Positions 1 through 10,960 are shown, counted from the stretch's first letter. The stretch is DNA of 64,000 nucleotides from Okapia johnstoni (GCA_024291935.2 CM044315.1:49698385-49762384); one strand, 5' to 3'. Translations and numbers: made by a program. The notes: generated by a model not told the origin, from the letters alone.

Positions 1-149
1 GCACCACAGGGCCACTAACTCTCCAGCCCTCCTGGATCCTTTCTCATGGCCTTGGGAATATACCACGGTCCCAGACAAGCAGGTTGGCAGGGAGATTGAG
101 CTTCATTCCTCATCCCCACTTAATCACTCCTTTGCTCCTCTGAGTCTGG

Positions 150-300
150 ACACCCTACTAACCTCACTGGGCCTTATCTGGAAAAACAGAGAAAATATCA
201 CTTTATTCTCAGGGTGACTTTCTAAATTAAAATGAAGGAGGAAATGCCCAGAATATTGCCTGGCACATAGTAGGGGACTCATACCTAGTAACAATCTTCT
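150..300 (+). repeat. MIR SINE fragment (degenerate)
   Basis: The order of a decayed MIR is visible: a stretch like the cctcagtttcctcatctg block near 165-190, then the cctggcacatagtagg tail at about 258-275. Divergence is high, as expected for an ancient mammalian SINE. An L2 3' end is an alternative for the tail alone. Confidence 0.45.
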
Positions 301-559
301 CAATGGTCAATGAGTTTATTTTGATCTACTTCTTTCCTCCGTGGATAATGAGATATGAATAAAGAAGTAGACTTCATGTGAGAATCTGTGGCAGGAGGTC
401 TTTACAGAGAAAGTTACTGGGTACAGCATCTGATCAAGTCAGACTTGTGGTATGTAGCTCTTCTCTGCCATGAGATTCAATCCTGCTCATGACACAGAGC
501 GGGGGATGGGGGTGGCAGAGAATCATATGTGAGGGAGGAGCTGAGTTGAATTTGGATTG

Positions 560-685
560 TCTGAGTATAAAAGTATTCCTCCATTAGGACAGAACCTGTG
601 CCTGGTCTGTCCATCTTTATGTCCCTAATGCCAAAGCCATACCTGGAACATTGCATGTGTTCCATAAAGCATTTGTGCAATGGAA
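560..685 (+). repeat. L2 3' end fragment (degenerate)
   Basis: The tail resembles the L2 3' end (a cctggaacattgcatg block followed by a tccataaagcatttg block, like the consensus ending in caataaatatttgttg). Only the general order matches, so family assignment is tentative. Confidence 0.35.
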
Positions 686-819
686 GGGCAGTAGAGTGTG
701 CCAGAAGCTGGTAGGCAAGGCTATCCAGGGATCAGAAGGCAGGAGTAGGGTTCAGAGTGAGAGCACAAATTAAAACCGCAGACAAGGCAAAAAGCGCCTC
801 CCTCCATGATATATCCATA

Positions 820-945
820 CACGCGTTTGAGTGCCTACTATGTTCCAAGTGCTATTTTATTTTAAGTGCTTTGGAATGAAACAGACAAAGAGAAGCCCTC
901 TTCTCCTGGAGCTTACATCCTAGTGCTACACAGTTATGTTACAGT
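820..945 (-). repeat. L2 3' end, antisense
   Basis: The block gagtgcctactatgttcc, followed by a cctggagcttacatcctag block near 905-925, is the reverse complement of the L2 3' end. It is ancient and diverged. Confidence 0.55.
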
Positions 946-954
946 AAAATGATT

Positions 955-1100
955 TACATGTCTACCTCCTTTATTTGTCTATAAGTTTCTCCATGCAAAG
1001 CCCATGTCTTGGTCATCTCTGATTCTGCAGTGCTGGCTACAGCCCCTGTGGACCCACAGGAAGGGCACAGTGAGTAGCTTTTGAACTGAACTCAAAGTCA
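955..1100 (+). repeat. L2 3' end fragment (degenerate)
   Basis: The order tgtctacctcctttatttg, ataagtttctccatg and catctctgattctgcagtg follows the L2 sense-strand 3' region. It lies head to head with the antisense L2 just upstream. Weak similarity only. Confidence 0.35.
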
Positions 1101-1134
1101 GGCATCAAGAGAAGTAGAAGCACAGAATGACATT

Positions 1135-1370
1135 GGCTTGGGTTAGAAAGAACTGAAGCCCTAGATTCGAGTCTCGGCTCCACCGCTCACTAGCCTGGTG
1201 ACCACCTGCAAGTGACTACTTCTCTGATCCTATTTCCCCACTTGTAAAGTGAAGATAATGGTTACTATAGCTCATGGGGTTGTGGGTTGTGACGAGGGTT
1301 AAGAGACAGGCTGCTTAAAGCGGTTAGTGCAGAGGAGAGCACCTAATGGTCAGGAAGTGATCCCTGTTGC
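1135..1370 (+). repeat. MIR SINE
   Basis: MIR core order is clear: cgagtctcggctccacc (B-box region), ctcactagcctggtgacc, ttctctgatcctatttccccacttg and gtaaagtgaagataatgg. The copy is nearly full length. It is an inactive fossil SINE. Confidence 0.75.
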
Positions 1371-3106
1371 TCTCAGATCACGCTCAGGATCATTATCATC
1401 ATCATTCCTCATCAGGGACAATAGCATGGCTGTGCTCAGCTGGAAAGTGTGGAAAGAAAACTGGAGCAAATCCTCACCGGCAAAGCTTTTAACTCAAAAT
1501 AAGACAGTTGGATACATGAGAACTCTCCCTCATGGATAACCAGGTCTAAAGGAGACCCCCTACCCCAGCCAACACAATGCATTGTGTGTGACAGAGCATC
1601 CTCTGATCAGTCACAATGACCTCCCTAGAGTGAGCATGATTTCCAGCCCAAACCCAAAGAGCATCACCTCCCACTGATGGGTCTCATTAGTTGGTTTGCT
1701 CCACGTGATCTTGCTCAAAGGGTCAATGGTCAATTTTGTATTCCTAGTTTTAGTTCTGGGCAAACCTGGGAAAGCTAGAACTCTCTGAACTTTGTGACCC
1801 AGATAAGCTAGCTTATCTATAATGAAGCAGAAACAGTTTCTCAGAGAAATGCTCCCGTGGAGATGCATTTTGCTCACATAAGGATGATCATATAACACAG
1901 TTAATGATTGGAAACAAGCTAAAGGAAGAAAATGATGAAGGATTATAAAAATAGTTATTAAAATGGGTTACTTGGATAGGCTTAGAGTAAAGAGGGAGAG
2001 AAGTGGCACAGAGAAACAAGAGAAACTAGACACCAATGACAGTTATAATTTTATATGGATGCATACATTGGACTGTGTCTCAATGTACCTGTAGTATATG
2101 ACAATGAACTGAGGTTTCAGTAACATATACAGCCCAGTCAATAACATGTATATGCACATATAAACATTACTTGTCTCCACCCTTCCAAAACACATACATG
2201 ATACATATTCAATAACATATATGAGGTATATATGTACATATAGTTATTACTCATCTCTACCCACTCCCCTAAAAAGGCCATTACTGAAATTTATTATAGA
2301 CAACAGCAACTACAAAAAGAACACTAAAACTTGAAGTCTTGTGCTGACCTTTTTTATAGGTAAATAATAATGTAATAATATATCAATGAATAAATGAACT
2401 GAAGAAATAGCCTTATAGTAAATCATACAAAGTGTCCTCCAGACAAGTCTAAAATAGTAGAGCTAAACCAGTGTATAGAAAAGCCTCCCCAATTCTCAAT
2501 ATACTACCACAAGACTGACAGTAACCACTACTTCATTGTCATTCCTTTCTATTCTTCTCCATAATCCTATATTGAACAGAGCCCCAAATAGACAGCATTA
2601 GAACACATGCCAGCATCTGCAAACTCTGTAATATTCCTCACGTATAGCCTTAGACACCAATGCCATAAATATAGGCTCTATTTCTCAAATGACAATTTCA
2701 CTCACAGGAAAATAAGTGGCAAGTCAAAATTCAAATGACTGAAGTTGTTTTAGGTAATTCATACGTTGTAAAAACTAATGAGAAGTAAAAAAAAAATTAT
2801 GAGGGTATTACAACTCTCCCATTAAAATGAAAATCTCTGTTATAACTTTATGCTCTTCAGCTACCATACCAGACAGAAGCATCAAGCAACATATAAAGTG
2901 TTCTGTTTCTAAAAAATTACCTTGTTTATGTGGAGAAATAACCTTACTTGTTGATTTTAAGAAATACTTGTCCAGCTATCTTTTTAAAGCAGAATCATCT
3001 TCAACATTTAAAAATAAACATGACCATCAAAGTTTATTTTAATCAGCAATTCATTAGAATAATTAAAATGAGAATCATTGCTAAAAAGGCTAGAGGGTGT
3101 TACATA
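1371..3106. other. Unassigned AT-rich intergenic DNA
   Basis: I recognise no gene and no firm repeat here. Open frames at 1327-1539 and 1611-1898 are short and carry no domain I know. The stretch 2030-2420 is AT-rich with TATA/CATA runs. Two overlapping short frames at 2827-3142 have low-complexity composition and look like chance. Confidence 0.5.
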
Positions 3107-3123
3107 TACACACACACACACAC
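3107..3123. repeat. (CA)n microsatellite, short
   Basis: About eight CA units follow directly on TA-rich sequence. Confidence 0.85.
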
Positions 3124-4540
3124 TTCAAGTGCAACAGAGTAAACTAATAGCAGATAGATAATCACACCTCAAAAAAGAAAAGAATCTCCTATGAAGTCAT
3201 CATTATGAGGTTTTATGAATATCAGTAAAGGATTTAACACATTTATGAGAAATGATCTGCAACAAGACCCAATCAGCCATGCTGCAGAAAAGACAATGTC
3301 CAGACTCATTGGCAAAAAATGGCATTGTTGTTACTCTTTTCTTCTGTCTTAAGTGTGGCTGCACAGCACACAGAGGGCATTCTTCATTAGGGTGCTGAGT
3401 GGACACATGATTGCCAGTAATCTAATGGCATGATCTATCTCTTGAAAAGCCCTGGAGTGATTTTAAGGAACACCAGTGTGAGTGCTAAGCACTGCTTACT
3501 GTGGTGAAAATGCTTATTCCATTTCAATCTTCAAACCCAGCCTACAGAGAAAACATACAGGCAGAGTGAGCTTGACATTGGACTCTCAAATTTTTATCAG
3601 TAGGATCTGCTAACAACACCAGTGGTACTTGGCCACATCATAAGAGACATTCAACAACCCTTGCAGGTATAAGAAATAGCATTCTGATTCAAATTTCTGA
3701 GTGTTCGTGTCCTGTCATAACATTAAAATAATCATGCAAATCTCCCTCCAGCTGGTCTCTGATTTGCATTCATTTTTTTTCATTTGAAATGATTTATACA
3801 TACTTGTACTAAATTCCAATCCTAACATTCAGTCTTGAAAGAACAGACATTTACAGTATTTGAACTAAATTTGCAATATTAATAACTAGCAGTTATTAAC
3901 AGTGTAAGTGTGTGAATGACACCAAACTTGGTTAATGAGCAAACTATTTGCATGCATGCTTTTCACAGAATTGAGCACTAACCATATTTTTTTGGCTAAC
4001 GTGAAAAAGAGTTGGTTACCATGGATATTATCTCCTTAACATATGAATGATACAGGCACTTATAATATTGCATATTGATTAAGTATAAAAAGATATAGAA
4101 TGAACTCTATACAACTGAAAAACCTTCATAAACCTGATGTAATTGAAAAAACTGAACAGTCTCCATTCTATAGTTGTATTTAATTTTAAAGATTTGCTTA
4201 AGAACAACAGGAAAATTTACACCATGGAAGTTCTTACTTATGCAAAGATCCTTCAAGCAAACACCCTAGACCTATTAGCAGGTAGCCTACACTCTTTTAG
4301 GAGAAGTGGAATAGAAGCAACCAAAACTGTCCTATGGGATTGTGGTCACTTCCTGGATCCCATTTGCATTGAAATCCAATCATGTCTGAATAAACTCAGT
4401 TTTTTAAAGCACACCTCAATAAATACTAACAGCAACAATAATGAGAGCTATTATATTTTTAGTGCAAACTTGATCTAACAATTTTGTTGAAAACCTACAC
4501 ATTAGTTTTATTCTGCAAAAATACCCCATGAAATAAAAGT
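3124..4540. other. Unassigned unique DNA with a symmetric octamer site
   Basis: No repeat family or gene is recognisable. The frame at 4143-4478 (111 codons) has no known motif. The block 3230-3420 and the octamer-rich block 3720-3780 are non-repetitive and of balanced composition, so they are candidates for conserved non-coding sequence. Conservation cannot be seen from one genome. Confidence 0.4.
3734..3769. promoter_or_regulatory. Inverted POU octamers flanking an E-box
   Basis: A perfect octamer ATGCAAAT lies at 3734-3741, its inverse ATTTGCAT at 3762-3769, and CAGCTG exactly centred between them at 3749-3754. ATGCAAAT is the established Oct/POU-factor site and CAGCTG is a bHLH E-box. 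Function is inferred from the motifs only; there is no nearby gene in the window to tie it to. Confidence 0.35.
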
Positions 4541-4542
4541 TA

Positions 4543-4983
4543 TAGTTGATCTTTGAACAACATAGGTTTGAACTGCAAGGGTCCACTTATAAGTGGATTT
4601 TTTCAATAGTAAATGCTACAGGACTACTCCAGCCACAGCTGGTTGAGTCCAAAGCTGTGGGGCTCAGGACACTGCGATACAACTGATATGGAAAGAAAGA
4701 AAGAAAGTCACTCGGTCATGTCCGACTCTTTGCAACCCCCTGGGCCATACAGTCCATGGAATTCTCCAGGCCAGCATACTGGAGTGGGTAGCCTTTCTTT
4801 TCTCCAGGGGATCTTCCCAACCCAGGGATTGAACCCAGGTCTCACACATCGCAGGCGGATTCTTTACCAGCTGAGCCACAAGGGAAGCCCAATTGATATG
4901 GAGGCCAACTATAAATTATGTGCAGATTGTAACCACCTGAAAGATTGGTGCCCCTAACCTCCACGTTGTTCAACAGTCAACTG
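4543..4983 (+). mobile_element. MER2-like (Tigger-group) DNA transposon, split by Bov-tA
   Basis: The ends form the terminal inverted repeat typical of MER2/Tigger-type elements: agttgatctttgaacaacat at the left and gttgttcaacagtcaactg at the right. A TA dinucleotide flanks each side, as expected for Tc1/mariner insertion. It is a short non-autonomous form with no transposase frame. The Bov-tA at 4693-4890 interrupts it. Confidence 0.8.
4693..4890 (-). mobile_element. Bov-tA SINE inside MER2
   Basis: On the minus strand the tRNA-Glu-derived head starts at 4890 (gggcttcccttgtggctcag) and runs into the BovA part ending with the gactgagtgact-type block near 4695. A 12-bp TSD, aactgatatgga / aattgatatgga, lies at 4681-4692 and 4891-4902. 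The copy is full length. The 114- and 71-codon frames over it are repeat translations. Confidence 0.92.
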
Positions 4984-5310
4984 TATTTTCCTCTTTTAAT
5001 GAGAAAACCTGGACTCTGAAGAATAACACACTGAATGTCACACAGATAACAAGTGATAAAGATAATAATAAGTGATAAAACTGAAAATCCAGATCTACTA
5101 ATAATACATTTGTTCAACAAATTCTTTCTCAACACCTACTATGTGTTGGGTACTTTTCTAGACCTGGGGATCTGCAGTAAAAAAATACAAAGGCCCCATG
5201 GCTGATTCATGTCAATGTATGGCAAAAACCACTACAATATTGTAAAGTAATTAGCCCCCAACTAAAATAAATAAATTTATTAAAAAAAAAAAAAGAAAGG
5301 AAAAAAAAAA

Positions 5311-5911
5311 GAGACAAAATAATAATATATAGTCATTAAGAATAGTCAAAGACCTTTAGTTGCTTCTCAAGAACTATCAGTAATATTCTGAGCCATATCC
5401 TGTGAGCTGTTTTGCAGATACTGAAACCGCCACCAGGTGGGAAAAGTTAACTACATGATGTCCAGACATAAGCTGCCACCAAGAACTGGCCTCAAGAAAG
5501 GGAAACAAACTGACTCTGGAACTGAAGATTGTGCTGTAATTAGTTTCTCAGTCCTGTCTGACTCTTTGTGACCCATGGACTGTAGCCCACCAGGCACCTT
5601 TGTCCATAGGGATTCTCCAGGCAGGAATACTGGAGTGGGTTGCCATGCTCTCCTCCAGGGGATCTTCCCAACCCAGGGATCAAAACCAGGTCTCCTGCAT
5701 TGCAGGTGGATTCTTTCTCATCTGAGCCACCAAGGAAGCCAGGAACTGAAGAGTAACTGTACTTAAATCAATCAAGAATGACATAGGTCAGACCACTGAT
5801 GACCAATTTCAAAATGACTATCAGAGCCAACTGTGCTATTTCTACATGTAGCCTATCTCTCTCACCTTCTGGTTGCCAGCATCCAAAATAAAGCAAACTT
5901 TCCTTTCCACC
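5311..5911 (+). repeat. Transduced segment, LTR-like 3' end
   Basis: This sequence lies between the L1 tail and the terminal poly(A). Its end (cagcatccaaaataaagc followed by tttcctttccacc) resembles the R/poly(A) region of a bovine endogenous retroviral LTR. If so, the L1 transcript was terminated by the LTR poly(A) signal. The LTR identity is from memory of such ends and is not proven. A Bov-tA later inserted into it. Confidence 0.4.
5529..5741 (-). mobile_element. Bov-tA SINE inside the transduced segment
   Basis: A full-length Bov-tA reads on the minus strand, with head ggcttccttggtggctcag ending at about 5740 and BovA tail near 5535. Perfect 11-bp TSD ggaactgaaga at 5518-5528 and 5742-5752. 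It is therefore younger than the L1-mediated insertion that carries it. Confidence 0.93.
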
Positions 5912-6035
5912 AAAAAAAAAAAATACAAAGGCCCTACCCTCACAGAGCTTGTATGACAAGCTCTTGACAAACAAACAATGTCAGGTGATGAACTGTGCTA
6001 TGAAGAAAAACAAAGCAGATATGTGAAGTGAACTG

Positions 6036-6212
6036 CATGAGTGCTCAGTTGCTCAGTTGTGTCCGACTCTTTATGTCCCCCTGAATTGCAGCACATCAGG
6101 ATTCTTGGTCCATGAGATTTCCCGGCCAAGAACACTGGAGAGGGTTCCTTCTCCAGGGGATCTTTCAAACCTAGTGATTGAACCCATGTCTCTTGTGTCT
6201 CCTGCATTGAAG
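6036..6212 (-). mobile_element. Bov-tA SINE, 5'-truncated
   Basis: The BovA part is recognisable from gtgctcagttgctcagttgtg at 6039. The copy stops at the ctcctgcattgaag block near 6210, so most of the tRNA-derived head is missing on the minus strand. I see no convincing TSD. It sits in the antisense L2. Confidence 0.85.
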
Positions 6213-6691
6213 GGTTCCATTTTTATATAAGCTGTCCATAAAGCAAAAAAATTGGTAGACTTGAAAGAAAATGAGAGATTCATATAAATATTTCATGCAA
6301 AAATGATTCAAGCAGAGGAAACAAGGGCAGTGACCCAGAGAGAGGAATTTGCTTGGCCAAATGAAAAATAGCAAGTAGGAAACTATGGCTAGAGCAGTGA
6401 GATCAAGGGACAAGTAAGTCAGAGATGAGGTGAGAGAAACTGAGGTGGGGAAACCACATCATGGAGTGTCTTGCAGGACACTATAAAGTCTCTGTTCTGA
6501 CTCTGAGAGGGAAAACTTCTGAGCAAAGAAGGGAGAGCCTAAGTGATATTTGAAAGGATCACTATGATTGCTGTGTTGAGAAAAGACTGTAGGAACAGGG
6601 GCAGAGGCAGTGAGACCAGTTAGAAGACTGTGGCAATAATCCAGACAAGCAATGATGGTTTGGACCAGATGTTAAGAATAGATATAGTGAG

Positions 6692-7256
6692 TTTACAATA
6701 GCCAAGACATGGAAGCAACCTAAATGTCCATTGACAGAGGGATGGATAAAGAAGATGTAGTACTTATATACAATGCAATATTACTCAGCTATAAAAAGAA
6801 TGAAATAATACCATTTGCAGCAACATGAATAGACATAGAGATTATCATACTAAGTGGGGTAAGTCAGACAGAGAGAGACAAATATCATAGATGTTGCTTA
6901 TATGTGCAATCTTTAAAAATTATACAAATAAACTTACCTATAAAACAGAATAGACTCACAGACTTAGAAAACAAACTTACGACTTCCAAAGGGGAAAGAT
7001 GTGGGGAAGGGATAAATTAGGAAGTTGAAATTGACATATACACACTTCTATATATATAAAACAGATAATCAACAGGATGTACCATAGAGAACGGGGAACT
7101 CTACTCAATACTCTGTAATAACCTAAATGGCAGAAGAATCTGAAAGAGAATAGATATATGTACATGTATAACTGAATCACTTTGCTATATACCTGAAACT
7201 AACACAACATTGTAAATCAACTGTTCACCAACATAAAACAAAATTAAAAACAATAG
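6692..7256 (+). mobile_element. L1 3' fragment (ORF2 end and 3' UTR)
   Basis: The fragment opens with the conserved ORF2 3' block (aatagccaagacatggaag, then ggatggataaagaagatg) and continues through the artiodactyl L1 3' UTR (tataactgaatcactttgc) to an A-rich tail. It is 5'-truncated. A TSD, aatagatatagtgag at 6677-6691 and aatagagacagtgag at 8575-8589, encloses both this L1 and the BovB in its tail. Confidence 0.85.
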
Positions 7257-8568
7257 TTCAGTTCAGTTCAGTTCAGTCACTCAGTCGTGTCAGACTCTTT
7301 GCGACCCCATGAATCGCAGCACGCCAGGCCTCTCTATCCATCACCAACTCCCGGAGTTTACCTAAACTCATGTCCATCGAGTCGGTGATGCCATCCAGCC
7401 ATCTCATCCTCTGTTGTCCCCTTCTCCTCCTGTCCACAATCCTTCCCAGCATCAGGGTCTTTTCCAATGAGTCAACTCTTCGCATGAAGTGGCCAAAGTA
7501 TTGCAGTTTCAGCTTCAACATCAGTCCTTCCAATGAACACCCAGGACTGATCTCCTTTAGGATGGACTGGTTGGATCTCCTTGCAGTCCAAGGGACTCTC
7601 AAGAGTCTTCTGCAACATCACACTTCAAAAGCATCAATTCTGCGGTGCTCAGCTTTCTTCACAGTCCAACTCTCACATCCATACATGACTACTAGAAAAA
7701 CCATAGCCTTGACTAGATGGACCTTTGTTGGAAAAGTACTGTCTCTGCTTTTTAATATGCTATCTAGGTTGGTCATAACTTTCCTTCCAAGGAGCAAGTG
7801 TCCTTTAATTTCATGGCTGCTATCACCATCAGCAGTGATTTTGGAGCCCCAAAAAATAAAGTCTGTCACTGTTTCCACTGGTTCCCCAGCTATTTCCCTT
7901 GAAGTGATGGGACCAGATGCCATGATCTTAGTTTTCTGAATGTTGAGCTTTAAGCCAACTTTTTCACTCTCCGGCTTTTTAGTTCCTCTTTACTTTATGC
8001 CATAAAGGTGGTGTCATCTGCATATCTGAGGTTATTGATATTTCTCCCGGCAATCTTGATTCCAGCTTGTGCTTCTTCCAGCCCAGCATTTCTCATGATG
8101 TACTCTGCATATAAGTTAAATAAGCAGGGTGATAATATACAGCCTTGACGTACTCCTTTTCCTATTTGGAACCAGTCTGTTGTTCCATGTCCAGTTTTAA
8201 CTGTTGCTTCCTGACCTGCATAGAAGTTTCTCAAGAGACAGGTCAGATGGTCTGGTATTCCCATCTCTTTCAGAATTTTCCACAGTTTATTGTGGTCCAC
8301 ACAGTCAAAGGCTTTGGCATAGTCAGTAAAGCAGAAATAGATGTTTTTCTGGAACTCTCTTGCTTTTTCGATGATCCAGCGGATGTTGGTAATTTGATCT
8401 CTGGTTCCTCTGCCTTTTCTAAAACCAGCTTGAACATCTGAAAGTTCACCGTTCGCATATTGCTGAAGCCTGGCTTGGAGAATTTTGAGCATTACTTTAC
8501 TAGCGTGTGAGATGAGTGCAGTTGTGCAGTAGTTTGAGCATTCTTTGGCATTGCCTTTCTTTGGGGAA
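7257..8568 (-). mobile_element. BovB (RTE) LINE 3' fragment, antisense
   Basis: The 3' terminus, a (agttc)n run at 7257-7276, is followed by the 3' end block with gtgtcagactctttgcgacc. The copy runs about 1.3 kb into the reverse-transcriptase region, then stops at 8568. Flanks aaaaacaatag (7246-7256) and aaaaaaaatag (8569-8579) look like a TSD in the L1 A-tail. BovB is thought to have entered ruminants by horizontal transfer. Confidence 0.92.
7273..8568 (-). pseudogene. BovB ORF2 remnant: RTE reverse transcriptase C-terminal half
   Basis: Minus-strand frames at 7995-8609, 7618-7923 and 7273-7602 together cover the C-terminal part of the BovB polyprotein. RT motif A (FTDYAKAFDCVDH), motif B (GVRQGCILSP) and motif C (YADD) are intact in the first frame. 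A stop follows soon after YADD. Further frame breaks separate the thumb-like region from the C-terminal basic region (RRRRG). The endonuclease and N-terminal RT are absent, so the copy is dead. Confidence 0.88.
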
Positions 8569-8735
8569 AAAAAAAATAGAGACAGTGAGAATAAATGGAT
8601 TCTGGACATATCACTAAGTGTGGGCTATAAAAGACAGAAGGGCATTAGGATGACTCAAAGGATTTTGTCCCTAGCAAACAGAAAGACACTGGGCCATTTA
8701 CTGAGAAGTCTACAGAAAATCTACCAGCCTTTAAA

Positions 8736-9311
8736 GTCCATGCTCTCTTGAACTCATCGTGCTGTTTCACAAGGTGCACTTCCTATCAGAATTAGTCTGA
8801 AATTTAATTCAGACCCATCTTGAGTGTTCAGTCATGTCCACCAGGCGGGGCTCCCCCACCACATGGAAAGTGGAAGTTCTAGTACTATGGGGAAGCAGAC
8901 TCGTGTCATGCTGATTTCAGCCTCCCTTGCGAGCCCACTGAACCAAAGCAGACAGCAGACAGGAAGCAGGAGAGATCGCTGCAAGTGCAGATCAAGTGCA
9001 TGAAGTGTGGATACACAGTGGAGAGGCAGCGGAGAGAGGCTGAAGGTGGAGCAGCAGACAGGGAAGAAGGAAATGGCATCACACCAGCCAGTGCATGAGG
9101 AGCAATCTGCCTTGCTCAGACCTTGGAAACTAAGAAAGGTCTCCTGCCTCCAGTTCAGCCAGCAGAGCTCTGCTGTGGATGGATTTACACATTCCTCTTC
9201 CTCAGATATTGGAACAAAGGGTTCCAAACCTCCTTCTCCCTCTTTCTCTTTGTCAATTTCCCTCTGCACTACTACCTTCCCTCTCATTTTCCTGAAAACT
9301 ATTGACCTTGA
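8736..9311. other. Unassigned unique DNA
   Basis: No repeat is recognised. Frames at 8832-9287 (minus, 151 codons) and 9007-9318 (plus) overlap on opposite strands. Neither shows a known domain, signal or codon pattern that would favour it, so I treat both as chance. Confidence 0.45.
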
Positions 9312-9450
9312 CCAGTAGTTTTCAAACCATGCTGCACACCAGGAATCTTTTGGAAATACAGACTCCTAGGTCTACATCCAAAATACTGGACTGGAATCTC
9401 CAGGAAGGAAAGGCATCCAGTCAAGCTTGGGAACCCTTTGTGGTTTCTCA
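9312..9450 (+). repeat. MER5-like hAT MITE
   Basis: It begins with cagtagttttcaaaccatgc and contains the ccaggaatcttttggaaat and cagactcctaggtctacatcc blocks. These follow MER5A order (a non-autonomous Charlie-group hAT element). No TSD was identified. Confidence 0.6.
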
Positions 9451-10719
9451 GTAAACATCAAGTACAGTTACAACTTGAACATGGTCTTGTTTCCTTTCTC
9501 TCCATACCATTAGGGCCCCTGAGATGATCCAAAATCTGCTGAGCTTTTCCAATTTTTTTTTAAAGAATCAGAGGCAGAATACTTTCCCAAGAAATTACTC
9601 ATGCCTTTGGGTTTAGTGAAGTCCTATTACATTCATCTCTAAAGTACAACATGAGACCTTCCTTTTAAAAATGACTTTCCCTAGTGGGGAGGCCAGTTAT
9701 TTTTCTGCTTCTTAGACTTTTTGTTCTCCTATGTAGTTGCTTTAGATACTTTAATTAATGTTTAATCTTCCTGAGTTTCTGCCTTGAGGCAGAACCCATG
9801 AAGAGCACAGAGTTCAAAATCATGGCCCCATAACATGCTATTAAATAATCATGACAATTTAAACCAAAGACCAAAACCTCACTCAAACTGCCAGGAACAC
9901 GGGGTCAGCATGCAGGCCTTCTCTGCCAAATCTGTGATTTTGTTTCTATTCTCCTCCTGTTACACTGGTAGATGACTATCTCTCCTTTCCAGGGAGGGGC
10001 TGTATTCTGTGAGAAAATTGCTCCGTCACTCAAGACTGATGACATCAATGGAGCAAGACTGGGATAGAAATGATTACTGAAGTCCCATTATGAGACACCA
10101 ACAGAGACTCTATATTAACAATCATTCCCCCTGTACATAGTGATTGGAAAGAAAAAGGAAAGAAGGTTTTCAGCTGCTATGGTATCTTAGGGAATCATCT
10201 GACAGCTTATTTATTAAATGCATTTTAATATTAATTCTCCTCTGCACCACAACTGACCTTCAAAAAATTCACTGGGTCTCAAGAACACAAAGCACAATGG
10301 CTAAGGGAAAGCATGAATATGAAGAAAGCTGCACCTAAACTTTTTCTTCCTGTGCAGTTACATACAAAATCAGTTATGATTAAATACCTTAGGTGGCTGA
10401 TCTTTTAATATACAGCCTAAAACAAAGATCAATTAGAGCCATATTAATTGGGATCCAAATTATTTTTCTCTCTGAACATTTAGGAGAAGAATGCAAATTA
10501 CAGGAATGCACAGCAATATAAGAAAAATTTTAAACTCCTTCTCAAAGATGTCCTGGATCCAAACACATTCTGCCTCTCCAGTCCTATAAAACGAGGACTG
10601 CATGCAGAACGATGACTCTCAAACAGCCAGGATACACACAGCTATATTTAACCTCCCATATTTACTAAGTCAAAACATGGATCAAAAAGCTCTCCAACAG
10701 GAATCTCACATTATTCTTT
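9451..10719. other. Unassigned unique DNA
   Basis: Non-repetitive and moderately AT-rich. There is no gene-like frame longer than 64 codons and no structural RNA that I recognise. Confidence 0.45.
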
Positions 10720-10960
10720 TTCAATTATGGTGAAAAACAAATAACATAAAATTTACCCCATTAACCATTGTTCAGTGATATTAAATATATTCACATTGTT
10801 GTGCAAACACCACCACCATCCACCCCTTTTCACCTTGCAAAACTGAACCTCTGTATTCATTAAGCAATAACTCTCCACTTCCCTCTATTTAACTCAATCA
10901 AAAATTCTACTGAACAGAATTCTCCCTTCTTTAAATATTTTGAATGACATGTCATATAGG
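10720..10960 (-). repeat. Old L1 3'-UTR-like fragment, antisense
   Basis: The string acataaaatttacccc, then attcacattgttgtgcaaac, then caccaccatcc matches a 3' region common in mammalian L1M elements, usually seen in this antisense form. Subfamily is uncertain. Confidence 0.45.

Larger units (their letters stand above)
5180..5933 (+). mobile_element. 5'-truncated L1 with apparent 3' transduction
   Basis: A 17-bp direct repeat, aaaaaatacaaaggccc, lies at 5180-5196 and 5917-5933. Just inside the left copy is the ruminant L1 3' terminus (5197-5281: gctgattcatg, gtaaagtaattag, aaataaataaattta) with its own A-rich tail at 5282-5310. About 600 bp of unrelated sequence follows, ending with AATAAA at 5887-5892 and a second poly(A) from 5912. 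This is the layout of an L1 transcript that read past its own poly(A) site. Confidence 0.75.
5105..8735 (-). mobile_element. L2 LINE, antisense, interrupted by several younger insertions
   Basis: L2 antisense sequence starts at its 3' end (caacacctactatgtg near 5128) and resumes after each insertion: about 5934-6035, 6213-6690 (aggatcactatgattgctgtgttg) and 8590-8735 (gccatttactgagaag). The insertions are L1 with its transduced flank (5197-5916), a Bov-tA (6036-6212) and an L1 with BovB (6692-8574). No coding capacity remains. Confidence 0.75.

Noticed and set aside
7995..8609. 204-codon frame with reverse-transcriptase motifs as a host gene or retron-like RT
   Set aside because: Motifs and flanks are those of a 5'-truncated BovB LINE in antisense, with its 3' terminal (agttc)n run and TSD-like flanks.
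8832..9287. 151-codon minus-strand frame as a gene
   Set aside because: Overlaps a comparable plus-strand frame, has no recognised domain, and its composition fits random GC-moderate DNA.
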